NCBI GenBank assembly: GCA_015231915.1
Contig: JADGAR010000024.1
Span: 1 to 53,190, forward strand
DNA from: Magnetococcales bacterium
GTDB lineage: Bacteria; Pseudomonadota; Magnetococcia; Magnetococcales; Magnetaquicoccaceae
Length of the DNA stretch: 53,190 nucleotides
Direction: 5' to 3'
The notes beneath the pieces were generated by a model. The model saw only the letters and a program-made list of their open reading frames with translations. It had not been told where the DNA came from and searched no databases. Each line of letters opens with the position of its first letter. The stretch's first letter is position 1. Positions 31,281 through 41,032 of this stretch are shown here, one piece after another. The position numbers and the translations under genes are program-made.

Positions 31281-32620
31281 GGCTTCAATATCCCGACAGA
31301 AACCCGCTCCGGTCGCAAATACCTGGCCGCGACCCGCTTCAGATCCGCCACGGTCACGGCCCGCACCCGGCGGGGATACTCCTCGAACAGCATGTGCCAA
31401 TCCAGGTCGTTGGCGCGTGAGTGACCGATGATCCAGGCGATCCGGTCGATGGAGTCCTGGGCGAAGACATGCTCGGCGATCAGTGCGTTTTGTGCCATTT
31501 CCAACTCCCGTTCCGGCACCGGTTCCTCGGTCAGGCGGACCACCTCGGCGAAGATCGCCTTTTCCAGTGCTTCTGGCGCCACCCCAGGCTTGGGCATGGC
31601 GTTGATGGAAAACAGCTCCCAACTCCGTCCGGTGCCGCTGTAGCTGCTGGAGGCGGAAACCGCAAGCCCCTGCTCGCGAATGACCCGCCGATGCAAACGG
31701 CTGGTCGAACCGTGTCCCAGAATCACCGACAGCAGATCCAGCGCGAAAACGTCCTCGGCGCTACCTGGCATGGCCAGGGTCGGCGTCGGATACCCCGCCA
31801 CCCAGATGGGCAATTTGGCCTGCTTGTCCACCACCTCCAGACGCCGGGGGGCCTCCTGGGGGGGCAGGTCGGGCAGTTTCTCCCGCTGCAATCCGGGCAA
31901 GGCGGGCAGAGGGGCGAAATATTCCCGTACCTGGGCCTCGACCGCGTCGAACTCGATATCCCCCACCACCACCAGAATGGCGTTGTTGGGGGCGTACCAG
32001 GTGCGATACCACGCCTCGAGATCCTCCAGGGTCAGACCGGCGAGTTCCTCCATCCAGCCGATGACCGGGCGTCCGTAGGGGTGTTCGCCATAGGCGGTGC
32101 GCTGGTACTGTTCGATCATGCGGGTGTTGGGATCCGATTCGACCCGCATGCGGCGTTCCTCGCGCACCACCAGATTTTCCGAGGCGAACTCCTTGGCCGT
32201 CAGCTTGAGATTGCGCATGCGGTCGGCCTCCAGGCGCAGGGCCAACCCGACCCGATCCGCCGCCAGCTTGACGTAATAATAGGTGAAATCCTGGGAGGTC
32301 GCGGCATTGTCATGCCCCCCTTCGCGGGCGATGATCTTGGCGAACTCGTCCGGGGGGACGGTTGCGGTGCCCTGGAACATCATGTGCTCGAGCATGTGGG
32401 CCAGACCGGTCTTGCCATTTTTTTCGTCCACCGCGCCCACCCGGTACCACACCTGGACCACCGCAACCGGGGCCTTGTTCTCCCGCACCAGGACGACCTG
32501 CAGGCCATTTTCCAGGCGCAACTCGCGTGACTCCAGGGCGAGCGCACCGCCCGGACACCACAGGGCCAGACACCACAGCCAGGCGGCCAACCGGCGCCGA
32601 AAATCATGCACGGGTTTCAA
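31277..32620 (-). CDS. M16-family zinc metallopeptidase, catalytic subunit (pitrilysin type)
   Basis: This 447-residue protein has a signal peptide and the inverted zinc motif HxxEH (GLAHMLEHMMF), with the distal Glu in ENLVVREERRMRVE. The arginine/tyrosine region near the C-terminus (FALDLLSVILGHGSTSRLHRRVIREQGLAVSASS) completes the M16 pattern. The only start in front of the signal peptide is TTG at 32620 (or GTG at 32611); AGGGAG lies about 10 bp before the TTG, so the non-ATG start is likely real. It lies right after the lipoprotein stop and overlaps the non-catalytic partner gene, forming a conserved pair. Confidence 0.9.
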   Translation of the reverse strand: MKPVHDFRRRLAAWLWCLALWCPGGALALESRELRLENGLQVVLVRENKAPVAVVQVWYRVGAVDEKNGKTGLAHMLEHMMFQGTATVPPDEFAKIIAREGGHDNAATSQDFTYYYVKLAADRVGLALRLEADRMRNLKLTAKEFASENLVVREERRMRVESDPNTRMIEQYQRTAYGEHPYGRPVIGWMEELAGLTLEDLEAWYRTWYAPNNAILVVVGDIEFDAVEAQVREYFAPLPALPGLQREKLPDLPPQEAPRRLEVVDKQAKLPIWVAGYPTPTLAMPGSAEDVFALDLLSVILGHGSTSRLHRRVIREQGLAVSASSSYSGTGRSWELFSINAMPKPGVAPEALEKAIFAEVVRLTEEPVPERELEMAQNALIAEHVFAQDSIDRIAWIIGHSRANDLDWHMLFEEYPRRVRAVTVADLKRVAARYLRPERVSVGILKP

Positions 32621-32621
32621 A

Positions 32622-32972
32622 TCACTTGTTCTCCCTGGACTTGGGCATCCAGGAGGGCAGACGCTCCTGCTCGTCCCGGCCCAGGGGCTTGCTTTCCTGA
32701 CGCGGAGGGGTCTTGAAAAGAATCTGGCTCGCCGAAGTGGGGACCGGACCGGATGGTGCGGCTTCCGCCTGCCTGCCGGGCGTGCCGCGTCCGTCTTCGG
32801 GGGGTTCTTTGCCGGGGAGCACGTTCAGATCCGGGGGGATCTCCAGGGGTTCGCGGGTGACGATGCGTCCCGGATCCAGAAAGGCGTCCTCCCAGGGCCA
32901 ACTGATGTTGGAACAACCGGCCAAAGAACAAAGGCCAAGGATGGACACCACGGACCAGATGGATTTTTTCAT
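32622..32972 (-). CDS. Small lipoprotein (DUF3035-like)
   Basis: The 116-residue protein begins with a clear lipoprotein signal (MKKSIWSVVSILGLCSLAGC) and is Pro-rich after it (PPDLNVLPGKEPP). ATG 32972 gives the normal signal; ATG 32984, which overlaps the lspA stop, would add only MRQS. It lies between lspA and the M16 pair in a gene order often seen in alphaproteobacteria-like genomes, where DUF3035 proteins occur. Probably outer-membrane-anchored. The gene that would process its signal peptide, lspA, is directly upstream. Confidence 0.8.
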   Translation of the reverse strand: MKKSIWSVVSILGLCSLAGCSNISWPWEDAFLDPGRIVTREPLEIPPDLNVLPGKEPPEDGRGTPGRQAEAAPSGPVPTSASQILFKTPPRQESKPLGRDEQERLPSWMPKSRENK

Positions 32973-32980
32973 GGATTGCC

Positions 32981-33463
32981 TCATGAGTCGGCGGGAGCCG
33001 ACGTTGTCAAATGATCGAACAGCAACAACCCCACCCCCAGGGTGATGGCGCTGTCCGCAAGATTGAAGACCGGCCAGGAGAGTTCATGCCAATGGACATG
33101 AATGAAGTCCACCACCCAGCCGTAACGAACGCGGTCGATAAGATTGCCCACCGCCCCGCCGAGCACCATCCCCAGTCCCAAGATATACAACAAGGAACCG
33201 GCCCGAGGCAACAGGTAGAGGATGGCCCCCACCGCCCCGACCGCCACGGTGCACAGGAACCAGAGCCGCGTGTCGGGAGCGAGCGTGGCGAACATGCTGA
33301 AGGCGGCCCCCACGTTATGCACCAGCACCAGATCGAAGAATCCGGGAATGAGGGTAACGCCATGGGCGGGCAGATCGCGCATGACGATCCATTTGGATGC
33401 CTGATCCAGCGCCATGACCAGCAGGGCGAGCGGCACGCCGATCACAAGCCCCCGCCCGGTCAT
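32981..33463 (-). CDS. lspA: Lipoprotein signal peptidase (signal peptidase II)
   Basis: The 160-residue inner-membrane aspartyl protease has four predicted helices and its two catalytic aspartates in conserved text: GNLIDRVRYGWVVDFI and FNLADSAITLG. The early motif DQASKW is also present. It removes signal peptides from prolipoproteins. ATG 33463 overlaps the ileS stop (ATGA), and the gene order ribF-ileS-lspA is the classical one in proteobacteria. The neighbouring downstream lipoprotein gene is a natural substrate. Confidence 0.95.
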   Translation of the reverse strand: MTGRGLVIGVPLALLVMALDQASKWIVMRDLPAHGVTLIPGFFDLVLVHNVGAAFSMFATLAPDTRLWFLCTVAVGAVGAILYLLPRAGSLLYILGLGMVLGGAVGNLIDRVRYGWVVDFIHVHWHELSWPVFNLADSAITLGVGLLLFDHLTTSAPADS

Positions 33464-36312
33464 CGGGCGGATTCCACCAAGGCGTCCACCACCGCGCGGC
33501 AGCGCGGACAGACCCCGGTGGCATCCCCTGGAGCGACCGCCGCATCCCGGTTCCAGCAACGGACGCATTTGCCCCCGCCGGCCACAGCGACCGCGACCCG
33601 CAGGCCCTCGACCTCAGGATCCGGGGGGATCCCTTCCGGAGCCGCGACCAGGGGCAACACCTCGACCCGCGAGACGATGAACAGGCGGTGGATCTCCTCG
33701 ATGCCGGTCAGCAGGTTGTGCAAGGGGTCATCGACATACAGGGTCACCGCCGCCTCCATGAAGGAGCCGATCCGTTTGTCCTTGCGCTCGACCTCCAGCA
33801 GGCGGTAGGCGGCGGCGCGCACCTTGCGCATCTTCTTCCAGCGGGTGGCCAGTTCCTCGTCCCGCCAGGCATCCGGGGCCTGGGGAAAGAGGGCGAGATG
33901 GACCGAGGCCGGTCGCGCGCCCGCCATGTGGGACCACACCTCTTCGGCGGTGAAGGAGAGGATCGGGGCCATCAGGCGGGTGACGGCCTCCAGGATGTGA
34001 TGGAGCACGGTCTGGGAAGCGCGCCGGGTCCGTGACTCGACCCCCTCGCAGTAGAGACGGTCCTTGAGCACGTCCAGATAGAAGGCCCCCATCTCCACGG
34101 CACAGAAATAGTGGATCTCCTGGTAGACCCGGTGGAAGGCGTACTCCTCGTAGGCCTGACGCACGGAGCGGATCAGGCCGTGGAGTTGATGGAGCGCCCA
34201 GCGGTCCAGTTCGGGCATCTGTTCCAGGGGGACGCTCGCGCGGGCGGGGTCGAAGTCGGCGAGGTTGCCGAGCAGGAAGCGCAGGGTGTTGCGGATGCGG
34301 CGGTAGGCGTCGGACAGCCCCTTGAGGATCTCGTCGGAGATGCGGATGTCGGCGGAGTAGTCCTCGGCGGTCACCCACATGCGCAGGATGTCGGCGCCGT
34401 ATTGCTGGATCACCTTGGCCGGGGCGATGACATTGCCGAGGGATTTGGACATCTTTCTGCCCTTGCCGTCCACCACGAAGCCGTGGGTGAGCACCGCGCG
34501 GTAGGGGGCGCGACCGTGGGCGCCCACCGAGGCCAGGAGGCTGGAATGAAACCAGCCGCGATGCTGATCGGAGCCTTCCAGGTAAAGGTCGGCGGGCCAG
34601 GGGAGTCCCCAGCCGGTCTCCCCCGTGCGCTTGAGCACGGCGGCGTGGGTGACGCCGGAGTCGAACCAGACATCGAGGATGTCGTTCTCCTTGCTGAAGG
34701 CGTCCCCGCCGCAGCCCGGACAATGGAACCCCTCCGGGAGAAAGGCTTCGGCGGGTTTTTGATACCAGACATCGGCGCTGGCCTGTTCCACCTGGCGGGC
34801 GATGGTTTCGATCACCCCGGCGTCGCTGACCATGCGCCCGCAACCGGAACAGGTGATCACGGCGATGGGCACCCCCCAGGAGCGTTGCCGGGAGACGCAC
34901 CAGTCGGGCCGGACGGCCACCATGTTGTGGATGCGGTCGTGTCCCCAGGCGGGGATCCAGCGGGTGTTGTCGATTTCCGCGAGCGCCCTGGTTCTCAGCG
35001 CATTGTTTTCCATGGAGATGAACCACTGGGGGGTGGCGCGCAGGATCACCGGCTTGTGGCAGCGCCAGCAGTGGGGATAACTGTGGCTCATGCGGGAGGA
35101 AGCGAGGAGTTTGCCCTCCTGGGCCAGCAGTTCCTTGACCGCCTCGTTGGCCTTGAAGATGTGCTGACCGGCGAAGTGGGGGGTGCCCGGCTCGAACACG
35201 CCGCGGTCGTCCACCGGGTTGTAGACTCCCAACCCGTAGCGGCGGCCCACGTCGTAGTCCTCGTGGCCATGGCCGGGGGCGGTGTGGACGCAGCCGGTGC
35301 CGGCCTCCAGGGTGACGTGGTTGCCCAACAGGATCGGGGCGTCCCGATCGACGTAGGGGTGACGGAAGCGTTTGCCTTCCAGGGCGGAACCGGGGAAGCG
35401 GGCCAGGATCTCCAGTCCGTCGCGGGGGGTGCCGACGGCGTCGGCGGTGGCCTCCCACAACCCCTCGGCCACGATGAAGATCTCGCCCGGGGTCAGGGCC
35501 GGGCAGGCGCCGGGGTTGACGACACGCAGGGCGACGTAGGTCAGGGTGGGATGGAGACAGACCGCGAGATTGGCGGGAATGGTCCACGGCGTGGTGGTCC
35601 AGATCACCACCGAGACCGGCCCGGCAAGCCCCAGACCGGCCAGGGATTCGTCGGCGGCCAGGGGGAACTTGACGTGGATGGCGGTGGAGAGGTGATCGGC
35701 GTACTCCACTTCCGCCTCGGCCAGGGCGGTGACATCGTTGACGCACCAGTAGACCGGCTTGGACCCCTTGAACAGCCCGCCGTTGACCAGGAATTTGCCC
35801 AGTTCGCGCAGGATGTCGGCCTCGAAGCGGTACTCCATGGTGAGATAGGGGCGTTGCCAATCCCCGATCACCCCCAGGCGCTTGAACTCCTCGCGCTGGA
35901 CATCGACCCAGTGGTGGGCGTACTCCCGGCAGAGGCCGCGGAAGCGCACGGGATCCATGGACTCCTTGTCCTGGCCTTTTTGTTTGAGTTCCACCTCGAC
36001 CTTGGTTTCGATGGGGAGGCCGTGGCAGTCCCATCCCGGCACATAGGGGGCGTCGAATCCCTCCATGCGGCGGGACTTGATGATGACATCCTTGAGGACC
36101 TTGTTGATGGCGTGGCCCATGTGGATGTTGCCATTGGCGTAGGGGGGGCCGTCGTGGAGCACGAACACCGGGCGACCGGCGGCCTCCTTGCGCATCTGGC
36201 CATAGAGGTCCATCGCTTCCCATTTCGCCAGCACCGCCGGCTCGCTCGCCGGCAGATCGGCGCGCATGGCGAAACGGGTGACGGGCAGTTGCACGGTATC
36301 CTTGTAATCCAC
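33460..36312 (-). CDS. ileS: Isoleucyl-tRNA synthetase
   Basis: A full-length 950-residue class I aminoacyl-tRNA synthetase. The HIGH motif reads HMGH (GNIHMGHAINKVLKD), KMSKS is intact (GRKMSKSLGNV), the editing domain carries TTPWTIPAN and the zinc site is at the C-terminus (CVRCWN...CPRC). It charges tRNA-Ile in the cytoplasm. The N-terminal text DYKDTVQLPVTRFAMRADL fits the bacterial form and supports the ATG at 36312. In the 147 bp before it, towards ribF, there is a CCGGTC-AA-GACCGG dyad (36390-36403) of unknown meaning. Confidence 0.97.
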   Translation of the reverse strand: MDYKDTVQLPVTRFAMRADLPASEPAVLAKWEAMDLYGQMRKEAAGRPVFVLHDGPPYANGNIHMGHAINKVLKDVIIKSRRMEGFDAPYVPGWDCHGLPIETKVEVELKQKGQDKESMDPVRFRGLCREYAHHWVDVQREEFKRLGVIGDWQRPYLTMEYRFEADILRELGKFLVNGGLFKGSKPVYWCVNDVTALAEAEVEYADHLSTAIHVKFPLAADESLAGLGLAGPVSVVIWTTTPWTIPANLAVCLHPTLTYVALRVVNPGACPALTPGEIFIVAEGLWEATADAVGTPRDGLEILARFPGSALEGKRFRHPYVDRDAPILLGNHVTLEAGTGCVHTAPGHGHEDYDVGRRYGLGVYNPVDDRGVFEPGTPHFAGQHIFKANEAVKELLAQEGKLLASSRMSHSYPHCWRCHKPVILRATPQWFISMENNALRTRALAEIDNTRWIPAWGHDRIHNMVAVRPDWCVSRQRSWGVPIAVITCSGCGRMVSDAGVIETIARQVEQASADVWYQKPAEAFLPEGFHCPGCGGDAFSKENDILDVWFDSGVTHAAVLKRTGETGWGLPWPADLYLEGSDQHRGWFHSSLLASVGAHGRAPYRAVLTHGFVVDGKGRKMSKSLGNVIAPAKVIQQYGADILRMWVTAEDYSADIRISDEILKGLSDAYRRIRNTLRFLLGNLADFDPARASVPLEQMPELDRWALHQLHGLIRSVRQAYEEYAFHRVYQEIHYFCAVEMGAFYLDVLKDRLYCEGVESRTRRASQTVLHHILEAVTRLMAPILSFTAEEVWSHMAGARPASVHLALFPQAPDAWRDEELATRWKKMRKVRAAAYRLLEVERKDKRIGSFMEAAVTLYVDDPLHNLLTGIEEIHRLFIVSRVEVLPLVAAPEGIPPDPEVEGLRVAVAVAGGGKCVRCWNRDAAVAPGDATGVCPRCRAVVDALVESAR

Positions 36313-36459
36313 TGTCCTTGCGCTCCTTACGTCACACCCAAAATCACTTTAACCGATGCCAAGTCCGCATGCTAGTCCATCCCGGCCTTCCGGTCAAGAC
36401 CGGTCTCCCGGAGGCTTGTAAAAACCAAAATAATAATTACACTCAAACCCTGGGGCGGT

Positions 36460-37410
36460 TCAGCCCTGGGCCGGCAGGCAATGGGCGAAGAACGCCCTGG
36501 CCTCGGCCACGTCCCTGGCGATCTGCTCCCGCAGTGACTGCGGGTCCGGGAAACGTTTTTCCGGTCTCAGGTGATAGAGGAAACGGATCCGCACCACCTT
36601 GCGGTACAACTCTTCCGGGATCGGGAGCAGGAAATGGGCCTCGAGTCCCATGGCGCCGTCGCCGAAGGTGGGATTGCATCCCACGTTGACCACGGCGGGA
36701 AGCCACGCTCCGTCCAGCCACCCTTGCGCCACGTACACCCCGGACGGGGGATGCAGGATGCCGGAGAGGGAGATATTGGCGGTGGGAAAACCCAGTTCCC
36801 GCCCGCGCTGGAATCCGGTACGCACCCGCCCTTCGATTTCGAAGGGATGATTCAGGAGTTGTTCCGCCTCACCGAAGGCCCCTGCCTCCACGGCCCGGCG
36901 CACCCAGGTGGAGGAGACGGGTTGTCCGTCCAGGACATGGACCAGGGGATGGGCATGCACGCCGAAGCCCCACTCCCGGCCCAGGGCGGTCAACACCTCG
37001 TAGTCCCCTGCCCCACGTGCGCCGAAGCGGAAATTCTCCCCCACCAGCACCTCTCGTGCCGCCAATCCCTCGACCAGCACCCTTTCCACGAATTCGCGGG
37101 GGGTCATGGCGGCCAGGGTGCGCGTGAAGCGCAGGATGAACAAGGCATCGACGCCCTGTTCCTCCATTCGGCGCGCCTTGCCCCGCACCCCGGTGATCCG
37201 CACGGGCGCCCGTTGCGGATCGAGGAGTTTCAGGGGGTGCGGCTCGAAGGTGACGGCCATGGTCGCCGCACCGGGGTGGCGTTGCGCCAGTTCGCGCAAA
37301 CGGGCGAACAGGGCGCAATGTCCCCGATGCACCCCATCGAAATTGCCAATGGCCACCACCGCCCCCAGAAACCGGGACGGCAGATTTCTTAATCCACGAA
37401 TGATATTCAT
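36460..37410 (-). CDS. ribF: Bifunctional riboflavin kinase / FAD synthetase
   Basis: The 316-residue protein has an N-terminal FMN adenylyltransferase part (AIGNFDGVHRGH, VTFEPHPLKLLDP, GENFRFGARGAGDY, VSSTWVRRA) and a C-terminal flavokinase part (GRVRTGFQRGRELGFPTANI, GVYVAQG, NVGCNPTFG, EAHFL). It turns riboflavin into FMN and FAD. FMN is also the substrate of BluB at the other end of the window. ATG 37410 begins the conserved N-terminus; the open frame to 37521 has no support. First gene of the ribF-ileS-lspA set, divergent from ppiD. Confidence 0.95.
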   Translation of the reverse strand: MNIIRGLRNLPSRFLGAVVAIGNFDGVHRGHCALFARLRELAQRHPGAATMAVTFEPHPLKLLDPQRAPVRITGVRGKARRMEEQGVDALFILRFTRTLAAMTPREFVERVLVEGLAAREVLVGENFRFGARGAGDYEVLTALGREWGFGVHAHPLVHVLDGQPVSSTWVRRAVEAGAFGEAEQLLNHPFEIEGRVRTGFQRGRELGFPTANISLSGILHPPSGVYVAQGWLDGAWLPAVVNVGCNPTFGDGAMGLEAHFLLPIPEELYRKVVRIRFLYHLRPEKRFPDPQSLREQIARDVAEARAFFAHCLPAQG

Positions 37411-37637
37411 GCCCGTCGCATCGTTTTCAGGTCCGATTCCCCCTCCCCGCGCCAGGCAGCGAGATGGCGAACCGGCGCGCCCCACGGGTGGAAAGATACC
37501 GCTTCCGTCACATGATTTCAACGTTTGATCGAATGGCCCCTTTCCTGCAATAAAAAATCGTGGTATACGTTTCAGAATCGTCTCGCATCTTCCGGAACTT
37601 GCGTAAAAAAGCGAAAAAAGGTTTTTGGAGTTTCTTT

Positions 37638-39536
37638 ATGTTGAATGTCTTGCGCCGTAGCGCCAACAACATTATTGTAAAAATTCTGCTTGGATTGTTG
37701 ACACTCAGCTTTGTCGTCTGGGGTGTCGATAACTACACAAACGTCAAACCTCAGACCCCCATCGTCGAGGCATCCGGCTGGAGCATCGGCCCTCAGGAGT
37801 TCACCTCGGCCTACGAGAGCGAATTCCAGCGCCTCAGGGAGCGCTACGGCGCCACGCTGGACAAAAAAACCGCAGAGTTGCTCGGCCTGAAGATGCGCAC
37901 CCTCAACGCCCTGATCAGCCGTCACCTGCTGTTGAGCGCGGCAGCGGACCTGCGCCTGACCGTCTCCCCGGACTCCTTGCGCCGCATCATCAACGAAAAT
38001 CCGGCCTTCCAGGAAAACGGTGGGTTCAGCAAGGAACGCTACGAAATCCTCCTGCGCAACAACCGTCTCACCCCCAGGGAATTCGAAAACCAGCTGATCG
38101 CGGACCTCATCATCGATCATCTGCGCCGCACCGCCGGAACCCCGGTCGCGATCCCGGCTCCTTTGGTGGAAGACATCTTCGCCATGGAAAACGAACAACG
38201 GATCGTCCAGACCCTGATCCTGCAACCCAAGGCCCTGGAAGAGACCATCCAGCCCAACGACGAAGACCTCACCGGTCACATGCGGAAAAACCCCCAGAAC
38301 TATATGACGCCGGTCAAGGTCAAGCTGCGTTACGCCGTCCTTGGCACCGACAGCGTGCGAGACCAGGTGAAGGTCACGGACGAGGAGATCAAGGAGTTCT
38401 ACAACGATCACCTCAAGGAGTATCAAAAACCGGAAACCCGCCAGGCGCGCCATATCCTGGCCAAAATCGACGACAAGCAGGATGCCGAGGCTGCCAAGGC
38501 CAGGATCCAACAGGCCCAGGCACGCCTCAAGAAGGGGGAAGCCTTCACCGAGGTCGCCAAGGCGCTCTCGGATGACGCCACCGCCGCACTGGGCGGGGAT
38601 TTGGGAGAATTCGGCAAGGGGGTGATGGCCGCCCCGTTCGAGACTGCCGCCTTCGCCCTGGAGGCCGGCAAGGTTTCCGAGCCGGTGACCACCGAATTCG
38701 GCATTCATCTGCTGCTCGTGGAAAAAATCAACCCGGCGACCACCACGCCCCTGGAAAAGGCCACTGCGGAGATCCGGGGACGCATCGTGGAAAACAAGGC
38801 CAAGGATCTGGTTTACGAGCGCTCCGTCACCCTGGAGGATCAATTGTTCGCGTCCGGCAATCTGGTGGCCATCGCCAAGGACATGAACCTGCGTTACAAG
38901 GAGACCGACTGGCTCTCCCGGGACTCCGAGGATCGTTCCGGCGTGGAGTTGGACGAGAAGTTCCTGAACGCCGCCTTCGCCACCCAAAAGGGGAGTCTCT
39001 CCCCCTTGACCGAGACCGCCCACAATCAGTTCGTGGCCCTGGAAGTGGTGGACCGTCAGGATCCGGTGCCCATGACCCTGGAGCAGGCGCGCAAGGCGGT
39101 CTTGCGGGACTACAAACAGGAGCAGGCCAAGGAAGAGGCCCACAAGATCATGACGGAAGTGGTGAAAAAGCTGGGCGAGGGTCAACCCGCCGAGTCCCTG
39201 ACCGCCATGCACCCGAAACTGCGACTGACCACCACGGCACCCTTCACCAGGGAGAGCCAGGCCAAGGATCCCGGCCCGGTGACGCGGGATCTGGCCTTCA
39301 AGCTGCGCATGGACCGTCCGAATCATGCGGAGGTGATCGACGATGGGGATCATCTGGTGGCCCTGCGCCTGGTCAAGATCATCGAGGCCAAGCCTGAAGA
39401 TTTCAAGAAGGCGGAACCGGAGTTGCGCAAACGGCTGGAGGATTCCCTGGGCCAGGAGCAACTGACGGCCTATCTCAACGGGTTGTGGGCCAAGGCCAAC
39501 ATCCGCATGCACCAGGACGTTCTGGATCGGTTGTAA
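37638..39536 (+). CDS. ppiD: PpiD-type periplasmic peptidyl-prolyl isomerase / chaperone
   Basis: The 632-residue protein has a single N-terminal membrane anchor (MLNVLRRSANNIIVKILLGLLTLSFVVWGV), a SurA-N-like chaperone region (TSAYESEFQRLRERYG...RHLLLSAAADLRLTV) and a parvulin domain near the middle (RQARHILAKIDDK...FTEVAKALSDDATAALGGDLGEFGKGVMAAPFETAAFAL). PpiD helps outer-membrane and exported proteins fold as they leave the Sec translocon. The start at 37638 is supported by GGAG 7 bp upstream. Its stop TAA overlaps the lpdA ATG by one base (TAATG). Confidence 0.92.
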   Translation: MLNVLRRSANNIIVKILLGLLTLSFVVWGVDNYTNVKPQTPIVEASGWSIGPQEFTSAYESEFQRLRERYGATLDKKTAELLGLKMRTLNALISRHLLLSAAADLRLTVSPDSLRRIINENPAFQENGGFSKERYEILLRNNRLTPREFENQLIADLIIDHLRRTAGTPVAIPAPLVEDIFAMENEQRIVQTLILQPKALEETIQPNDEDLTGHMRKNPQNYMTPVKVKLRYAVLGTDSVRDQVKVTDEEIKEFYNDHLKEYQKPETRQARHILAKIDDKQDAEAAKARIQQAQARLKKGEAFTEVAKALSDDATAALGGDLGEFGKGVMAAPFETAAFALEAGKVSEPVTTEFGIHLLLVEKINPATTTPLEKATAEIRGRIVENKAKDLVYERSVTLEDQLFASGNLVAIAKDMNLRYKETDWLSRDSEDRSGVELDEKFLNAAFATQKGSLSPLTETAHNQFVALEVVDRQDPVPMTLEQARKAVLRDYKQEQAKEEAHKIMTEVVKKLGEGQPAESLTAMHPKLRLTTTAPFTRESQAKDPGPVTRDLAFKLRMDRPNHAEVIDDGDHLVALRLVKIIEAKPEDFKKAEPELRKRLEDSLGQEQLTAYLNGLWAKANIRMHQDVLDRL

Positions 39537-40987
39537 TGACACACACCCAAATCGCCATCATCGGCGCCGGGCCGGGAGGATACGCAGCCGCCTTTCTGGC
39601 TGCCGGGCGCGGCATGAAGACGATGCTCATCGACGCCGAGGCGGCCCCAGGCGGGGTCTGCCTGCACCGGGGTTGCATCCCCAGCAAGGCGTTGTTGCAC
39701 GCGGTCAAACTCCTGACCGAAACCCGCGAGGCAGAAAAGATCGGACTCCATTTCCCCCCGCCGCGCATCGATCTGGAACGGCTGCGCGGCTGGAAGGAGG
39801 AAGTGGTCCAGCGTTTGACCAACGGCCTGGCCCAGCAATGCCGGGCACGCGAGGTGACCTGGTTGCAGGGTACGGCGCGTTTCCTGAATTCCACCACCCT
39901 GGAACTGCGCCAACCGGATCAGGAACCGCAATCCATCACCTTTGAAAAGGCCATCATCGCCACCGGCTCACGGCCCGCCGCCATTCCCGGGGTGGACATG
40001 GATCTGCCCGGCGTGATGGATTCCAGCCAGGCCCTGCAACTGGATGTCATTCCCGCCTCGCTGCTGGTGATCGGCGGGGGCAATATCGGCCTGGAACTGG
40101 GCACGGTGTATGCGGCGCTCGGCACGCGGGTGTGGGTGGTGGAGGCCGGCCCCGGGATCCTGCCCGGCTTGGACCGGGACCTGGTCAGACCCGTGGCGGC
40201 CCGTCTGGGCAAGATCATGGCCGGGGTGTCGGTTGGCGCCCGCATCGTCGCACTGACCCCGAACGGAACGGGTCTCAAGGTGGTGGTGGCGGACAGCGAG
40301 GGCCGGGAGACCACCCACGAGGTGGAACGGGTGCTGGTTGCCGCCGGACGCGAGGCGGTGAGCGAGGGTCTGGGACTGGAGAACACCCGCGTCACGCGCA
40401 ACGCGCGGGGCGAAATTCAAGTGAACGCGGGCATGATGACGCAAGATCCCGCCATCCTGGCCATCGGTGATGTCACCGGCGGCCCCATGCTGGCGCATCG
40501 GGCAGCGATGCAGGCCAGGGTTGCCGTGGCCTCACTGGCCGGCTACCCACCCCCCCATCGCCAACCGATCATCCCCGCCGTCACCTATACCGACCCGGAA
40601 CTGGCCTGGGCCGGATTGCTGGAAGCCGAGGCCCGCGCCAAGGGCATCGAAACGCGGGCGGTACGCTTTCCGTGGGCCGCTTCCGGGCGGGCACACACCC
40701 TGGAGCGTACCGACGGCGTGACCAAACTGATCCTGGACCCCTCCACCGGGGCCATTCTGGGTGTGGGGATCACCGGACCCGGTGCCGGCGAGTTGATCGC
40801 CGCAGCCGTGGTCGCCATGGAAAAGGGCGCCACGGCCCAGGATCTGGCCCACATGGTCCATCCGCATCCCACCCTTTCGGAGACCTTCGCCGAGGCCGCC
40901 GACCTGTTTCTCGGCCATTGTGTCCACTACCACGCCCCGGCGCGTGGCGCCCCGCCCCCGGGAAATGTGCAGCGGCCCCTTCTATAG
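39536..40987 (+). CDS. lpdA: Dihydrolipoyl dehydrogenase
   Basis: This 483-residue flavoprotein disulfide reductase shows the FAD motif IAIIGAGPGGYAAAFLA, redox-active CLHRGC (in GGVCLHRGCIPSK), NAD motif LLVIGGGNIGLELG, ILAIGDVTGGPMLAHRA and C-terminal HPHPTLSE with the catalytic His-Glu pair. It reoxidises lipoyl groups of 2-oxoacid dehydrogenases or the glycine system. No E1 or E2 genes are adjacent. ATG 39536 overlaps the ppiD stop by one base, an unusual partnership. The C-terminus has a short Pro-rich tail beyond the family core. Confidence 0.92.
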   Translation: MTHTQIAIIGAGPGGYAAAFLAAGRGMKTMLIDAEAAPGGVCLHRGCIPSKALLHAVKLLTETREAEKIGLHFPPPRIDLERLRGWKEEVVQRLTNGLAQQCRAREVTWLQGTARFLNSTTLELRQPDQEPQSITFEKAIIATGSRPAAIPGVDMDLPGVMDSSQALQLDVIPASLLVIGGGNIGLELGTVYAALGTRVWVVEAGPGILPGLDRDLVRPVAARLGKIMAGVSVGARIVALTPNGTGLKVVVADSEGRETTHEVERVLVAAGREAVSEGLGLENTRVTRNARGEIQVNAGMMTQDPAILAIGDVTGGPMLAHRAAMQARVAVASLAGYPPPHRQPIIPAVTYTDPELAWAGLLEAEARAKGIETRAVRFPWAASGRAHTLERTDGVTKLILDPSTGAILGVGITGPGAGELIAAAVVAMEKGATAQDLAHMVHPHPTLSETFAEAADLFLGHCVHYHAPARGAPPPGNVQRPLL

Positions 40988-40991
40988 CCGT

Positions 40992-41020
40992 TGACTTCCC
41001 ACCCGGTGCGTGCTACTCTG
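40992..41020 (+). promoter_or_regulatory. Promoter of tRNA-Leu
   Basis: TTGACT at 40992-40997, a 17-bp spacer and TACTCT at 41015-41020 lie 12 bp before the mature tRNA 5' end. This is a good sigma-70-type match, starting just after the lpdA stop. Confidence 0.75.
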
Positions 41021-41032
41021 AAAGACACAGTG

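Noticed and set aside
33728-36223. Long frames overlapping ileS on both strands
   Set aside because: ileS is unmistakable over the whole length; the others are Arg/Pro- or Gly-rich shadows.
36390-36403. Terminator or T-box-like leader before ileS
   Set aside because: The CCGGTC-AA-GACCGG dyad lacks a following T-run in the direction of transcription, and no T-box sequence is seen.
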